From Paenarthrobacter sp. AR 02 (GTDB lineage: Bacteria; Actinomycetota; Actinomycetes; Actinomycetales; Micrococcaceae), in NCBI RefSeq assembly GCF_021538675.1, contig NZ_JAJUKH010000008.1, positions 120,416-184,415 on the forward strand: 64,000 nucleotides of DNA, read 5' to 3'. How positions within the stretch are numbered: position 1 is the first letter of the stretch; every line of letters starts with the position of its first letter. The position numbers and the translations under genes were made by a program. A model generated the notes under the pieces. It searched no databases, was not told where the DNA came from, and saw nothing but the letters and a program-made list of their open reading frames with translations. Of the stretch, positions 49,774 through 57,838 are shown one piece after another.

Positions 49774-51003
49774 ATGACGGAAGTTCGGGGGCAGCTGTCC
49801 TTCACCGACGACCTCGGCCGTGACCTGCAACTTCAGGAGTACGGATTGGACCCCGAGGCAGGCTCCACCTTGCTTCCCAACGCAGCGGTGATGAGCGCCC
49901 TGCAGAACCTCGTGCGTCTCGCCACCGAGTTGTGCGGCGCTCCATTCGGAGTGGTGAACATCATCAGTGCCGAGTACCAGCACCAGATCGGCGCCTGGGG
50001 CGTTGACCCGGGCGTGTGCTCCCGCGAAGATTCGATGTGCGCAAAAGTCTTCCTGTCGCGTGAACGGACCGTCGTGGCCGACGCTTCCAAGGATCCGCGT
50101 TTCGCCGACAACCCGTTCGTCACCGGGGAAATCGGCAAAGTACGCTTCTATGCCTCCGTGCCCCTGCAGACCGAGTCGGGTTTTGTCCCGGGCACACTCT
50201 GCGTTTTCTCCGACAAGACTAAGGAACTGCGGCCTGAACAGGTGGGCATGCTGGAGGTCCTCGCCAAGCAGGTGGTGGAGCTGCTTGAGCTGCAGCACCG
50301 CACCGTCCAGCTGGACAGGACCTATAGCGAACTCAAGGACAGCAACGCCAAGCTTGCCGGTTTCGCGGGCAGGGTCAGCCACGACCTCCGCATCCCGCTG
50401 ACCACCATCCTGGGCTATGTGGAGTTGGTGGAGGACGACCCCGACGTCGAACCAAACAGCACTGCCGCACGATACCTGGACCGGATCGGTGCCAGCGGGC
50501 GGCGGATGCTGGGCATGCTCGAAGACGTCCTCAGCTACTCCCGCGTGGGTGGCGGAATCCAGCCGGAACAGATCTCCTTGCGGGAAGTCACGGAGGAGGT
50601 CATCGGCGACCTCGGGGTGGAGCACGCCGGAATCGTGGAAGTTGAAGACATCAGCTTGCGTGCGGACCGGGGCCAGCTCCGCATCCTGCTCCAGAACCTG
50701 GTGTCCAACGCCATGAACTACAGCAGCCCCGAGCGGGAACTCAGGATCCGCATCAGCGGCGTGTCCAACTACCACGGCACCACCGTGTTCGTGGCCGATA
50801 ACGGCAAGGGCATCGCGCTGGAGGACCGCGCCAAAGTCCTGGAACCCCTGGTGCGCCTGCGACGCAATGGTGATGGACCAGGCTCCGGCCTCGGCCTGGC
50901 TACGTGCAGCAACATCGCCAAAGCACACGGTGGGGATCTCAACCTCGCAGAAACACCGGGCGGCGGCACCACGGTGGCGGTCAGCTTTCCCGCCGAACCC
51001 TAG
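49774..51003 (+). CDS. GAF-domain sensor histidine kinase, orphan
   Basis: A 409-residue cytosolic kinase without membrane helices. Residues about 35-170 are a GAF sensor domain (LCGAPFGVVNIISAEYQHQI, CAKVFLSRERTVVADASKDP, VPLQTESGFVPGTLCVFSD). A short coiled helix leads to the dimerisation box GRVSHDLRIPLTTILGYVEL with the phosphorylated His. The ATPase domain has LVSNAMNYSS (N box), VADNGKGIALED (G1) and GPGSGLGLATCSNIAKAHGG (G2). No response regulator is adjacent. Two cysteines (PGVCSREDSMC) in the GAF domain could sense redox state, which is inference. Confidence 0.94.
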   Translation: MTEVRGQLSFTDDLGRDLQLQEYGLDPEAGSTLLPNAAVMSALQNLVRLATELCGAPFGVVNIISAEYQHQIGAWGVDPGVCSREDSMCAKVFLSRERTVVADASKDPRFADNPFVTGEIGKVRFYASVPLQTESGFVPGTLCVFSDKTKELRPEQVGMLEVLAKQVVELLELQHRTVQLDRTYSELKDSNAKLAGFAGRVSHDLRIPLTTILGYVELVEDDPDVEPNSTAARYLDRIGASGRRMLGMLEDVLSYSRVGGGIQPEQISLREVTEEVIGDLGVEHAGIVEVEDISLRADRGQLRILLQNLVSNAMNYSSPERELRIRISGVSNYHGTTVFVADNGKGIALEDRAKVLEPLVRLRRNGDGPGSGLGLATCSNIAKAHGGDLNLAETPGGGTTVAVSFPAEP

Positions 51004-51020
51004 CCACGCACCTGGCGATG

Positions 51021-51056
51021 AAAGGCACGACGGCGGACACCCGCCGTCGTGCCTTT
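51021..51056. terminator. Bidirectional terminator, GCACGACGGCG family
   Basis: Perfect 16-bp stem AAAGGCACGACGGCGG (51021-51036) with CCGCCGTCGTGCCTTT (51041-51056), 4-base loop ACAC. It serves the histidine kinase and Ser/Thr kinase genes that converge here. Confidence 0.9.
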
Positions 51057-51057
51057 C

Positions 51058-52425
51058 TTACCGGTCCTTGGGCTGCTTGGCGGGGCCGCTTCCTTTTTGT
51101 TTGTCCGGCTTGTTGCCGCCACGATCCTTGCCCTTCTCATCCGCCGTCACTGCCCCCGGCACCACGGCCGGGACGGGAGCAGGCGCCTGGACGGCAGGGA
51201 CCGGCGCAGGTTGCGGCAGGTTGACCACTTCAGCAGGAACGGCGGCCGCGGGGTCGGCCTCGACGGGTGTGACACCGGCGGGCGTCGGCACAACCGGAAC
51301 AACCGGTGCGGCAGGCTGCGGATCCGCTTGCGACACCTCCGATTCTGCGGGCAGGGAGTTGTCTGCTGTGGAACCTGAGGGAGCCAGCCCTTGCGTGAAC
51401 AGCACCAGCGCCAAAGGCACGGTCACCGCGGCCGCTCCGACACCCCAGACAGTCTTGGGCCGCCGCTTGTGAAGGGTCATGACCGTGGCCATCGAAACCT
51501 TGGTTTCGGCAGCGCGCACCGGCGGCCGGGAGGGCAAAGGCGGCAGCACCGCCGTCCTGCGCCCGGCCTGGATTCGGTCATCCGCAAGGGCCTGCTCTAC
51601 GCCAGCCGCGGCGGGACGTTTTCCGGGATCCATGTCAGTCATGGACACCAGCAGTGAACGCAGCGGGGCAGGCAACCCGGCCGGAATTTCGGGCGCTCGG
51701 TGCAGGCGCGCCGAAGCGGTCTCGATAGGGGTGCCGGGGTATTCAGCCTTGCCGGTGAGGCACTCAAGGAGCACCAGCCCCAATGAGTAGATGTCGCTCG
51801 CGGGTGTCAGGCCCAGGCCCTGCGCCTGCTCGGGGCTGAGGTACTGGGCGGTGCCCACGGTAAAGCCCGTTGCCGTCAGGCGGCTGTCGTTCACCACCAG
51901 GGCGACGCCAAAGTCCGCCAGCTTAACCTTTTGGGCGAGCCCGGCGTCGTCGGATACCAGGATATTGGCCGGCTTGATGTCCCGGTGGATGACGCCGTGG
52001 CCATGCACCTGGGAGAGTGCGCCCGCGATCTGCGCCCCGATGCGGGCAACCTCGGGGACGGTGAGCGGACCGTCGGCCAATAGGGCCCGGAGGTCACGGC
52101 CTTCAGCGAGTTCCATGACCAGGTACGCCCGCTCTTCGTCGTTGCGGGTATCGACGCCCACGTCGAAGGCAGCCACCAGCCCGGGGTGGTCAAAACTGGC
52201 CAGGAGACGCATCTCAGTTTCCTGCCGGGCACGGAACGAATCGTCGCCGGAGCCCGGGAGGAAGATCTTGATGGCCACGTCACGGCCAAGAAGCAGGTCA
52301 GTGGCCCGGTACACGGTCGACATGGCCCCACGGCCCAAAACCGGACCCAGCTGGTATCGGCCATCCAGTGTGTCGTCGATGGAATCGGGGACGCGGGAGT
52401 CCACGGCCTCGTCATTGTTGCCCAC
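51058..52425 (-). CDS. Serine/threonine protein kinase (PknB-like) with one membrane helix
   Basis: A 455-residue kinase starting at GTG 52425. Residues about 20-280 are the kinase domain: RYQLGPVLGRGAMSTVYRAT (Gly loop), VAIKIFLPG (ATP Lys), HGVIHRDIKPANILV (catalytic loop) and KLADFGVALV (DFG). One membrane helix follows around VWGVGAAAVTVPLALVLFTQ. The outer part is a Pro/Ala/Val-rich low-complexity segment of about 90 residues ending in a Lys/Gly/Pro tail; there are no PASTA domains. It phosphorylates cytosolic proteins in response to an envelope cue (family role). The partner phosphatase is not nearby. Confidence 0.94.
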   Translation of the reverse strand: MGNNDEAVDSRVPDSIDDTLDGRYQLGPVLGRGAMSTVYRATDLLLGRDVAIKIFLPGSGDDSFRARQETEMRLLASFDHPGLVAAFDVGVDTRNDEERAYLVMELAEGRDLRALLADGPLTVPEVARIGAQIAGALSQVHGHGVIHRDIKPANILVSDDAGLAQKVKLADFGVALVVNDSRLTATGFTVGTAQYLSPEQAQGLGLTPASDIYSLGLVLLECLTGKAEYPGTPIETASARLHRAPEIPAGLPAPLRSLLVSMTDMDPGKRPAAAGVEQALADDRIQAGRRTAVLPPLPSRPPVRAAETKVSMATVMTLHKRRPKTVWGVGAAAVTVPLALVLFTQGLAPSGSTADNSLPAESEVSQADPQPAAPVVPVVPTPAGVTPVEADPAAAVPAEVVNLPQPAPVPAVQAPAPVPAVVPGAVTADEKGKDRGGNKPDKQKGSGPAKQPKDR

Positions 52426-52676
52426 GAATTGTCACGCCCTTCAGGCCCCACCCGGCTCCACGTAACCCCGTGGGGTCCGCCGTTACCAAGCAATGCCGTC
52501 AATCAAACTTTCACGGTAGCCGCGCGTCGCCGACTGCTTCAACAACCACGGCTTGAGCGACCCCCAGCCCAAACAGCATCATCCGGTTCACCAGATTAGT
52601 AATCAGGATACTTATTAAGAGGGGGGAAGGGCAATGCGGCGTCATCGTCCGTGATACTCGTTGTGGGTGGTGGCTC

Positions 52677-53561
52677 TCAGGCTTCGGGGATGACCATGGC
52701 GAAACGTTCTTCGCGCGCCACGTCGGGGTCCGGTCCACTGCGGACGCCGGTGTCGAGGGCGTCGATGGCCGCGAGCTCCGCGGTAGAGAGTTCGAAGCCG
52801 AACACGTCGAAGTTCTCGGCGATGCGCGCCGGATTGGTTGACTTGGGGATAGCCGAACGGCCCTGCTGCAGGTGCCAGCGAAGCATGACCTGCGCCGGGG
52901 TTTTCCCGTGGGCCTGAGCGATGACGGCAATCTCCGGGTCCTGCATGACGTTGCGGCGGTCCTCACCGCCCCATCCTGGATAGAAAGTGATGCCGCCGAT
53001 CGGTGACCACGCCTGGGTAAGAATGCCGTGCTCGGCATCCTTTGCCTGGACGGACAGTTGGGCAAAGTACGGGTGCAGCTCAATCTGGTTCACTGCCGGG
53101 ACAACAGTCGTGGAGTCGAGCAGCTGCTCCATGTGGTGTGGCATGAAGTTGCTGACCCCGATAGCCCGCACCCGACCGTCGGCCAGAAGGGTTTCAAGTG
53201 CCTTATATGCCGCGACGGTCTTGTCAAAGCGGTCGGGGGCCGGCTGATGCAGGATGAGCAGGTCAAGGTAACCCGAGGTGAGCTTGCCGACAGCCTTCTC
53301 ATAGGCGTGCAGCGTCTGGTCGTAGCCATAGTCGCTCACCCAGACCTTGGTCTCGATGAACACTTCGGAACGGTCAAGTCCCGATTTCCTGATGCCTTGG
53401 CCGACCTCTCGTTCGTTGCCGTACGCTGCGGCGGTGTCGATGTGCCGGTACCCGGCAGCGAGCGCAGCCTCAACGGCCGCCGTTGTCTGCTCGGGGGCGC
53501 TTTGGAAGACGCCAAGACCAAGGGCCGGCATCGTTACGCCGTTGTTGAGGGTAAGTTCCAT
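52677..53561 (-). CDS. Aldo/keto reductase
   Basis: A 294-residue NADPH-dependent reductase, start ATG 53561 (MELTLNNGVTMPALGLG), with AAAGG 8 bases before; GTG 53576 and ATG 53567 are alternatives. The catalytic tetrad can be located: Asp in YRHIDTAAAYGNEREVG, Tyr in the same segment, Lys in VFIETKVWVSDYGYD and His in LDLLILHQPAPDRF. The cofactor end reads SAIPKSTNPARIAENFDVFG. It reduces aldehydes or ketones. It is divergent from the MmyB-type regulator at 53720, which is probably its controller. Confidence 0.94.
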   Translation of the reverse strand: MELTLNNGVTMPALGLGVFQSAPEQTTAAVEAALAAGYRHIDTAAAYGNEREVGQGIRKSGLDRSEVFIETKVWVSDYGYDQTLHAYEKAVGKLTSGYLDLLILHQPAPDRFDKTVAAYKALETLLADGRVRAIGVSNFMPHHMEQLLDSTTVVPAVNQIELHPYFAQLSVQAKDAEHGILTQAWSPIGGITFYPGWGGEDRRNVMQDPEIAVIAQAHGKTPAQVMLRWHLQQGRSAIPKSTNPARIAENFDVFGFELSTAELAAIDALDTGVRSGPDPDVAREERFAMVIPEA

Positions 53562-53719
53562 GATCATGCCTTTCACGGTATGCAGGTGGGCCGGATTAGG
53601 GCCGTGGCAGGTTTCGTGCTTTCAATGCAACAGTGGTTCCTTATGCTCCGGGAGTCACTGTCGATCCGGGTACCGCCAGTCCCTCCCTGATCGCAGTGGG
53701 GGCGCGTAGCGTGGATGCC

Positions 53720-54598
53720 ATGACACAGAGCGATGACGTGCGGAAGTTCCTGAGTTCCCGCCGTGCACGGATCACGCCGGAGGAAGCCGGCCTGCCTGCC
53801 TATGGCGGTAACCGGCGCGTTACCGGGCTGCGCCGCGAGGAAGTCGCGATGCTCGCCGGGATGAGCATCGACTACTACATCCGGCTTGAGCGCGGAAACC
53901 TCTCCGGCGCCTCCGACAGCGTCCTTGAAGCCCTCGCCCGTGCGCTCAAACTCGACGACGCCGAAACGGCCCACCTTTTTGATCTGGCCCGCGCTGCCAC
54001 CGCTTCCCCGCGGGTACGGCGAAAGCGCAGCCCGCAGACGGTGCGTCCCAGTGTGCAGCGCGTCATCGATGCGATCACCACCGCGCCCGCCTGGGTACGC
54101 AACGACCGTGGCGACGTCCTTGCCGCCAACGAACTCGGCCGGGCCCTGTACTTGGACATGATGGCCGAAAAGGTCACCCCGCCGAACAGCGCACGGTTCA
54201 CCTTCCTGAACCCGAAAGCGCAGGAGTTCTTCGCCGATTGGGAACGCAGCGCGGACGACGTCGTAGCGGTTCTGCGCTCAGCGGCAGGGAAAAACCCCTA
54301 CGACAAGGACCTCACGGACCTGGTGGGTGAACTCTCAACCCGCAGCGAAGAGTTCCGCACACGGTGGGCCCGGCACGACGTGAAATACCACCGCACCGGC
54401 CGCAAGCGGCTCCACCACCCCGTCGTCGGTGACCTGGACCTGAGCTACGAAGCAATGGAACTTCCCGCCGACCCCGGACTGCGCATCAACGTGTACACCG
54501 CCGATCCGGGCACACCTTCAGATGACGCACTGAAAATGCTCGCCAGCTGGGCAGCCACCCAGCGCGAGACGACAGAGACCGCCGTCCAGGAGAGCTGA
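53720..54598 (+). CDS. XRE-type regulator with MmyB-like ligand-binding domain
   Basis: A 292-residue regulator, ATG 53720 (MTQSDDVRKFLSSRRARITP). An N-terminal helix-turn-helix (GLRREEVAMLAGMSIDYYIR) is followed by a C-terminal domain typical of MmyB-like proteins (RVIDAITTAPAWVRNDRGD, LAANELGRALYLDM, PNSARFTFLNPKAQEFFADW, LHHPVVGDLDLSYEAMELPA). These bind fatty acids or aromatic ligands. The divergent aldo/keto reductase gene is its likely target. No operator could be picked out in the 158-base gap. Confidence 0.92.
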   Translation: MTQSDDVRKFLSSRRARITPEEAGLPAYGGNRRVTGLRREEVAMLAGMSIDYYIRLERGNLSGASDSVLEALARALKLDDAETAHLFDLARAATASPRVRRKRSPQTVRPSVQRVIDAITTAPAWVRNDRGDVLAANELGRALYLDMMAEKVTPPNSARFTFLNPKAQEFFADWERSADDVVAVLRSAAGKNPYDKDLTDLVGELSTRSEEFRTRWARHDVKYHRTGRKRLHHPVVGDLDLSYEAMELPADPGLRINVYTADPGTPSDDALKMLASWAATQRETTETAVQES

Positions 54599-54628
54599 CT
54601 TCGACCACCCGCCTGGGCGCAAGGCACA

Positions 54629-55222
54629 ATGGAAAGCATGACCCGAACAACTTTCGCCCTCGTCCGCCACGGCCAGACCGACTGGAACGCAGAGCGCCGG
54701 TTGCAGGGTTCCACCGATATCCCGCTCAACGACGTCGGTCGTGGCCAGGCGCGCGACGCGGTGGCCGCATTGTCGGACCGGCAGTGGGATGTGGTGGTGT
54801 CTTCGCCGTTGGGCCGTGCTGCCGAGACCGCGGAGATCATCGCCGAGGGCCTGGGACTCACTGTTTCGCGGCTCGTTCCCGACCTCATCGAACGCAGCTT
54901 TGGGCCTGCGGAAGGCTTGCAGGCGGGCCCCGAGCTGGAGGCACTGCGTATCCCCGGCGGCTTCCGCGGAGGCGAGAGCGACGACGACGCTGCCACGCGC
55001 GGACTGGCGGCACTTGAGTCACTGGCCAGTGAGTTCGCCGGCAAGCGCGTCCTGGTGGTTGCGCACGGCACCCTGATCCGTTTGACGCTCAATCGCGCCA
55101 TCGGCCGAACGCTGGACAGCGTCCAGAACGCCGTCCTGAACCTTGCCCACCACCACGTCACGGACGGTTGGGAGTTGGAGTACTTCAACGGCGAACGGGT
55201 GACGGCCGACGTCGACGCCTGA
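54629..55222 (+). CDS. Histidine phosphatase family protein
   Basis: A 197-residue phosphoglycerate-mutase-like phosphatase. The phospho-His motif is FALVRHGQTDWNAERRLQG, the proton-donor region is VVVSSPLGRAAETAEII, and the second His is in VLVVAHGTLIRLTLN. The length fits CobC/PhoE-type phosphatases. ATG 54629 follows AAGG; ATG 54638 (MTRTTF) is also possible. It lies 30 bases behind the MmyB-type gene and might be transcribed with it. Confidence 0.92.
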   Translation: MESMTRTTFALVRHGQTDWNAERRLQGSTDIPLNDVGRGQARDAVAALSDRQWDVVVSSPLGRAAETAEIIAEGLGLTVSRLVPDLIERSFGPAEGLQAGPELEALRIPGGFRGGESDDDAATRGLAALESLASEFAGKRVLVVAHGTLIRLTLNRAIGRTLDSVQNAVLNLAHHHVTDGWELEYFNGERVTADVDA

Positions 55223-55327
55223 GCCAACCTCGCTGGTCCACGTGGGCGGTTATCGATAGTGTTATCCCGTCTGGGAATAGCCTGGGAATAGTCCGGGCAC
55301 CACGCACAGGACCAATGGGGGAAGATT

Positions 55328-56044
55328 GTGAAGAAGTTTGCACTGCAGGGCGCGGCAGCATCGGCGCTGGTAATGATGGCTCTGACCGGCTGTGGGGGTT
55401 CGTCGGCGTCTACGGATGCGGCTAAGCCGGAGCCCTCCGCCACCCCTACCGCAGCCAAGCAGTACACCAATGACGAGCTCGTGGCCTTGGTAAAAAGCAT
55501 CAAGAGCCCGTCGGGCGCAGACCTTACCGTCGCTTCCAGCGAAGAACTCGCCCAGGAAAATCCGATGAAAGCGCTCATGAGCATGTTCACGGTGGAACCG
55601 GCCGAGTGCAACAAGCTCTCCACCCTTGGTGGATCGGATGTCCTGGCCGGTTCAACCACCGCAGCAGGCGCGGACTTGAACGCCGCATCCGGCGTGATGA
55701 CCATGGTGACGCTGACGTCGGGTCTGGATGTCAAGAAGCTCCAGGAAAGCGTTGACGCAAGCAGCGCCGAAGCTGCGAAGTGCGCGAAGATGACGCTGTC
55801 CATGGCGGGCCAATCGATGAACGTGTCCACCGCGAAGTACGACGGCATCAACACCGTTCCCGGAACGGTCGCCTACAAGACGGACATCACGACGCCGGGT
55901 GGCTCCTCGCAGAGCACGTACATGGCCTACGCCATCAAGGACGGCGTCATGATCTCCGCAACGGCGTCCGGCAAGGGGGCCGGAGAGAACGGCGCGGCTA
56001 CTGCGGGAGCACTCATGAAACAGGCCGCGGACCTGATCAAGTAG
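55328..56044 (+). CDS. Hypothetical lipoprotein
   Basis: A 238-residue exported lipoprotein, GTG start 55328. The signal has a basic start (MKKFALQGAA), hydrophobic core and lipobox LTGC with Cys22, followed by a Gly/Ser/Thr/Pro linker. The mature part is a compact alpha/beta domain (AKQYTNDELVALVKSIKSPS, ATASGKGAGENGAATAGALM) without recognised family; it resembles DUF5642/PknH-sensor-like lipoproteins only in size. It is a single gene. Confidence 0.85.
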   Translation: MKKFALQGAAASALVMMALTGCGGSSASTDAAKPEPSATPTAAKQYTNDELVALVKSIKSPSGADLTVASSEELAQENPMKALMSMFTVEPAECNKLSTLGGSDVLAGSTTAAGADLNAASGVMTMVTLTSGLDVKKLQESVDASSAEAAKCAKMTLSMAGQSMNVSTAKYDGINTVPGTVAYKTDITTPGGSSQSTYMAYAIKDGVMISATASGKGAGENGAATAGALMKQAADLIK

Positions 56045-56069
56045 TCACTGGTCCGCATCGGAATCGGAA

Positions 56070-56354
56070 CTACCGGGCCCCGAGCCGCGCTTTGAGCTGC
56101 TCCGCATAATCCCCGTAGGCTGCCGCGATCTCTTCCAGGTCCACAGTCTGGGGAAAGTCGATCACGGGCTGGTGCTCCGCCAAGTAGGTGGTGGTTTCTT
56201 CAACCACCAGCTGCTCGTCGAAGCCGTCCAGGCCGGCTTCGGCGAGGAATTCCGGGTTGGTGTGGACCAGGGATTCCCCGGTTTGCCCTTCAGATCGCCA
56301 GCGCACCAGGTATTCGTTCTGGTTCACGGGCTCGATGTCGAATGTCTTCTCCAT
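56070..56354 (-). CDS. Hypothetical small acidic protein
   Basis: A 94-residue soluble protein starting MEKTFDIEPVNQNEYLVRWR. It begins with a beta-hairpin-like half (EYLVRWRSEGQTGESLVHT) and continues with helices (DEQLVVEETTTYLAEHQ, LEEIAAAYGDYAEQLKARLG). Net charge is acidic. No known domain. It is convergent with the lipoprotein gene (25-base gap). Confidence 0.8.
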   Translation of the reverse strand: MEKTFDIEPVNQNEYLVRWRSEGQTGESLVHTNPEFLAEAGLDGFDEQLVVEETTTYLAEHQPVIDFPQTVDLEEIAAAYGDYAEQLKARLGAR

Positions 56355-56406
56355 GAAAGCAGCCTACGCCGTGCGCAGTGTCCTGCCGCCCACCGCGGGA
56401 CATGAG

Positions 56407-56444
56407 GAAAGGCACGACGGCGGAAGGTCGCCGTCGTGCCTTTC
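56407..56444 (-). terminator. Terminator of the DUF6458 gene, GCACGACGGCG family
   Basis: Perfect 16-bp stem GAAAGGCACGACGGCG (56407-56422) with CGCCGTCGTGCCTTTC (56429-56444), 6-base loop. On the minus strand it starts 36 bases after the stop of the DUF6458 gene. Confidence 0.85.
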
Positions 56445-56480
56445 TTGCCTTAAGGTCGGCTGCTGAACCTGTAGCCGCGC

Positions 56481-56711
56481 TCAGACCTCGGGACGATGCT
56501 CAACTACTGTCGTCGGCGCCGTGCGCCGTTCCACGACGGTGCGGCGGGTCCTGTTGGACATGGCAATGGAGATGATCAGGCCGATGACGCCAACGACGAT
56601 CAGGATGTACCCCACCAGGACCTGGTCCAGGAAGGGGATGAGTCCGGGGGCGAGCGCGAACGCCAGGATGGCACCGATGGCGATCAGGGCAATGGAAGAA
56701 CCGATTCTCAT
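56481..56711 (-). CDS. DUF6458-type small membrane protein
   Basis: A 76-residue protein with two membrane helices (IGSSIALIAIGAILAFALA and VLVGYILIVVGVIGLIISIA) and a basic C-terminal tail (SNRTRRTVVERRTAPT). The pattern MRIGSSIALIAIGAILAFAL fits the actinobacterial DUF6458 family of unknown function. It is a single gene with its own terminator. Confidence 0.88.
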   Translation of the reverse strand: MRIGSSIALIAIGAILAFALAPGLIPFLDQVLVGYILIVVGVIGLIISIAMSNRTRRTVVERRTAPTTVVEHRPEV

Positions 56712-56819
56712 AAAGTGCTCCTCATGTTTGTCCAGCGCGAGGTAGCGACCTCCGCCGGATTCGTGTCATCAGGATACTTATCTTTCGCCTCTGCCACCAG
56801 CATTTGCGCAACGCTGTGT

Positions 56820-57719
56820 TCAGCGCCCGAAGCGGGCCGCCAGCCTCGCGATTGCTTCCTCCGGGGTGGGAACCGGGCCGAAGACCTGCTCCTGGCGGCG
56901 GGTGTCGGCCACGTATTTCCCGGTATCCCACCATGCCACCATGCTGGCCATGTCACTGACCAGCGGGACGACCTTTGAGGTGACCCTGCCGAGGCCAATG
57001 AGCAAGGGCTCGGGCATTGCCATGACCTTGACCGGCTTATCGGAGTGCTTCTCAACCAGTGAGGCCACCTCGAGGATGCTGACCGGGCGGGTCCAGCCGA
57101 TATCGATCCTCTCCCCGTCAGCCACGTCGGCGTCCACCGCCTCCGCCAAATACCCGGCAAGGTCGCTGGCGAGCACGAACGTGAGCGGCACATCCTTGGA
57201 ACCCAGCCACGTGAGCCGCCCCCTATCGAAGGGGTTCCCGCCACCCATGGTGGCCACCTGGTCGAAGAAAGCCCCGGGACGGAGGGCAACGAAAGGCACT
57301 CCGAGTTCCTCCAGCTTGTCCTCTGCCAGCTTCTTGTTCCAGAAGTGCGGGATTTGTGGTGTTTGGTCGCTGGTGACGATGCTGATGAGAACGAACCGCG
57401 GCACGCCGGCGTATTTGGCCGCAACCGCGAGGTTGCTGTTGCCATAGGTATCGATGGCTTTGGCGTTCTTGTCGTTCCGCGTATATCCGGCAGCCGTCGA
57501 GACAGCCGCGGACACGCCCGTCATCGCGGTGATCAGGGAACCGGCGTCGAGCATATCGCCCCGGACTACTTCCACGCCCTTCGCCTCGAGCTTCGCCGCG
57601 CTGGACTGCGGCCGGACCAGGGCCCGGACCTTCTTGCCGCGCTTGAGCAGCTCATCAACAACCTGGCCACCCAGGAAACCGGTGGCGCCAACTACAAGGA
57701 CAGGCAGATCGTCAGCCAT
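56820..57719 (-). CDS. NAD(P)-binding NmrA/SDR-like protein
   Basis: A 299-residue protein of the atypical short-chain dehydrogenase group, start ATG 57719 with GGGAGA before. The nucleotide loop is VLVVGATGFLGGQVVDELLK (GxxGxxG), followed by VRALVRPQSSAAKLEAKGVE and GVSAAVSTAAGYTRN. There is no clear catalytic Tyr-x3-Lys, so it may act as an NAD(P)H sensor or a reductase of the NmrA type. It faces away from the GH15 gene across a 119-base gap. Confidence 0.9.
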   Translation of the reverse strand: MADDLPVLVVGATGFLGGQVVDELLKRGKKVRALVRPQSSAAKLEAKGVEVVRGDMLDAGSLITAMTGVSAAVSTAAGYTRNDKNAKAIDTYGNSNLAVAAKYAGVPRFVLISIVTSDQTPQIPHFWNKKLAEDKLEELGVPFVALRPGAFFDQVATMGGGNPFDRGRLTWLGSKDVPLTFVLASDLAGYLAEAVDADVADGERIDIGWTRPVSILEVASLVEKHSDKPVKVMAMPEPLLIGLGRVTSKVVPLVSDMASMVAWWDTGKYVADTRRQEQVFGPVPTPEEAIARLAARFGR

Positions 57720-57838
57720 GGATTCTCCCGGAAGTAGTTCCTGGGTCATTGGTAGCACGACCACCCACGCGAGGCCAGACCCTCCCGCGCATCACCGTGG
57801 TGGTCATTGCCGGGGTGGCGCGGACTAGGATCGTTTCC

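Noticed and set aside
49771..50928. Long open frame opposite the histidine kinase gene
   Set aside because: Antisense shadow; all kinase boxes lie on the plus strand.
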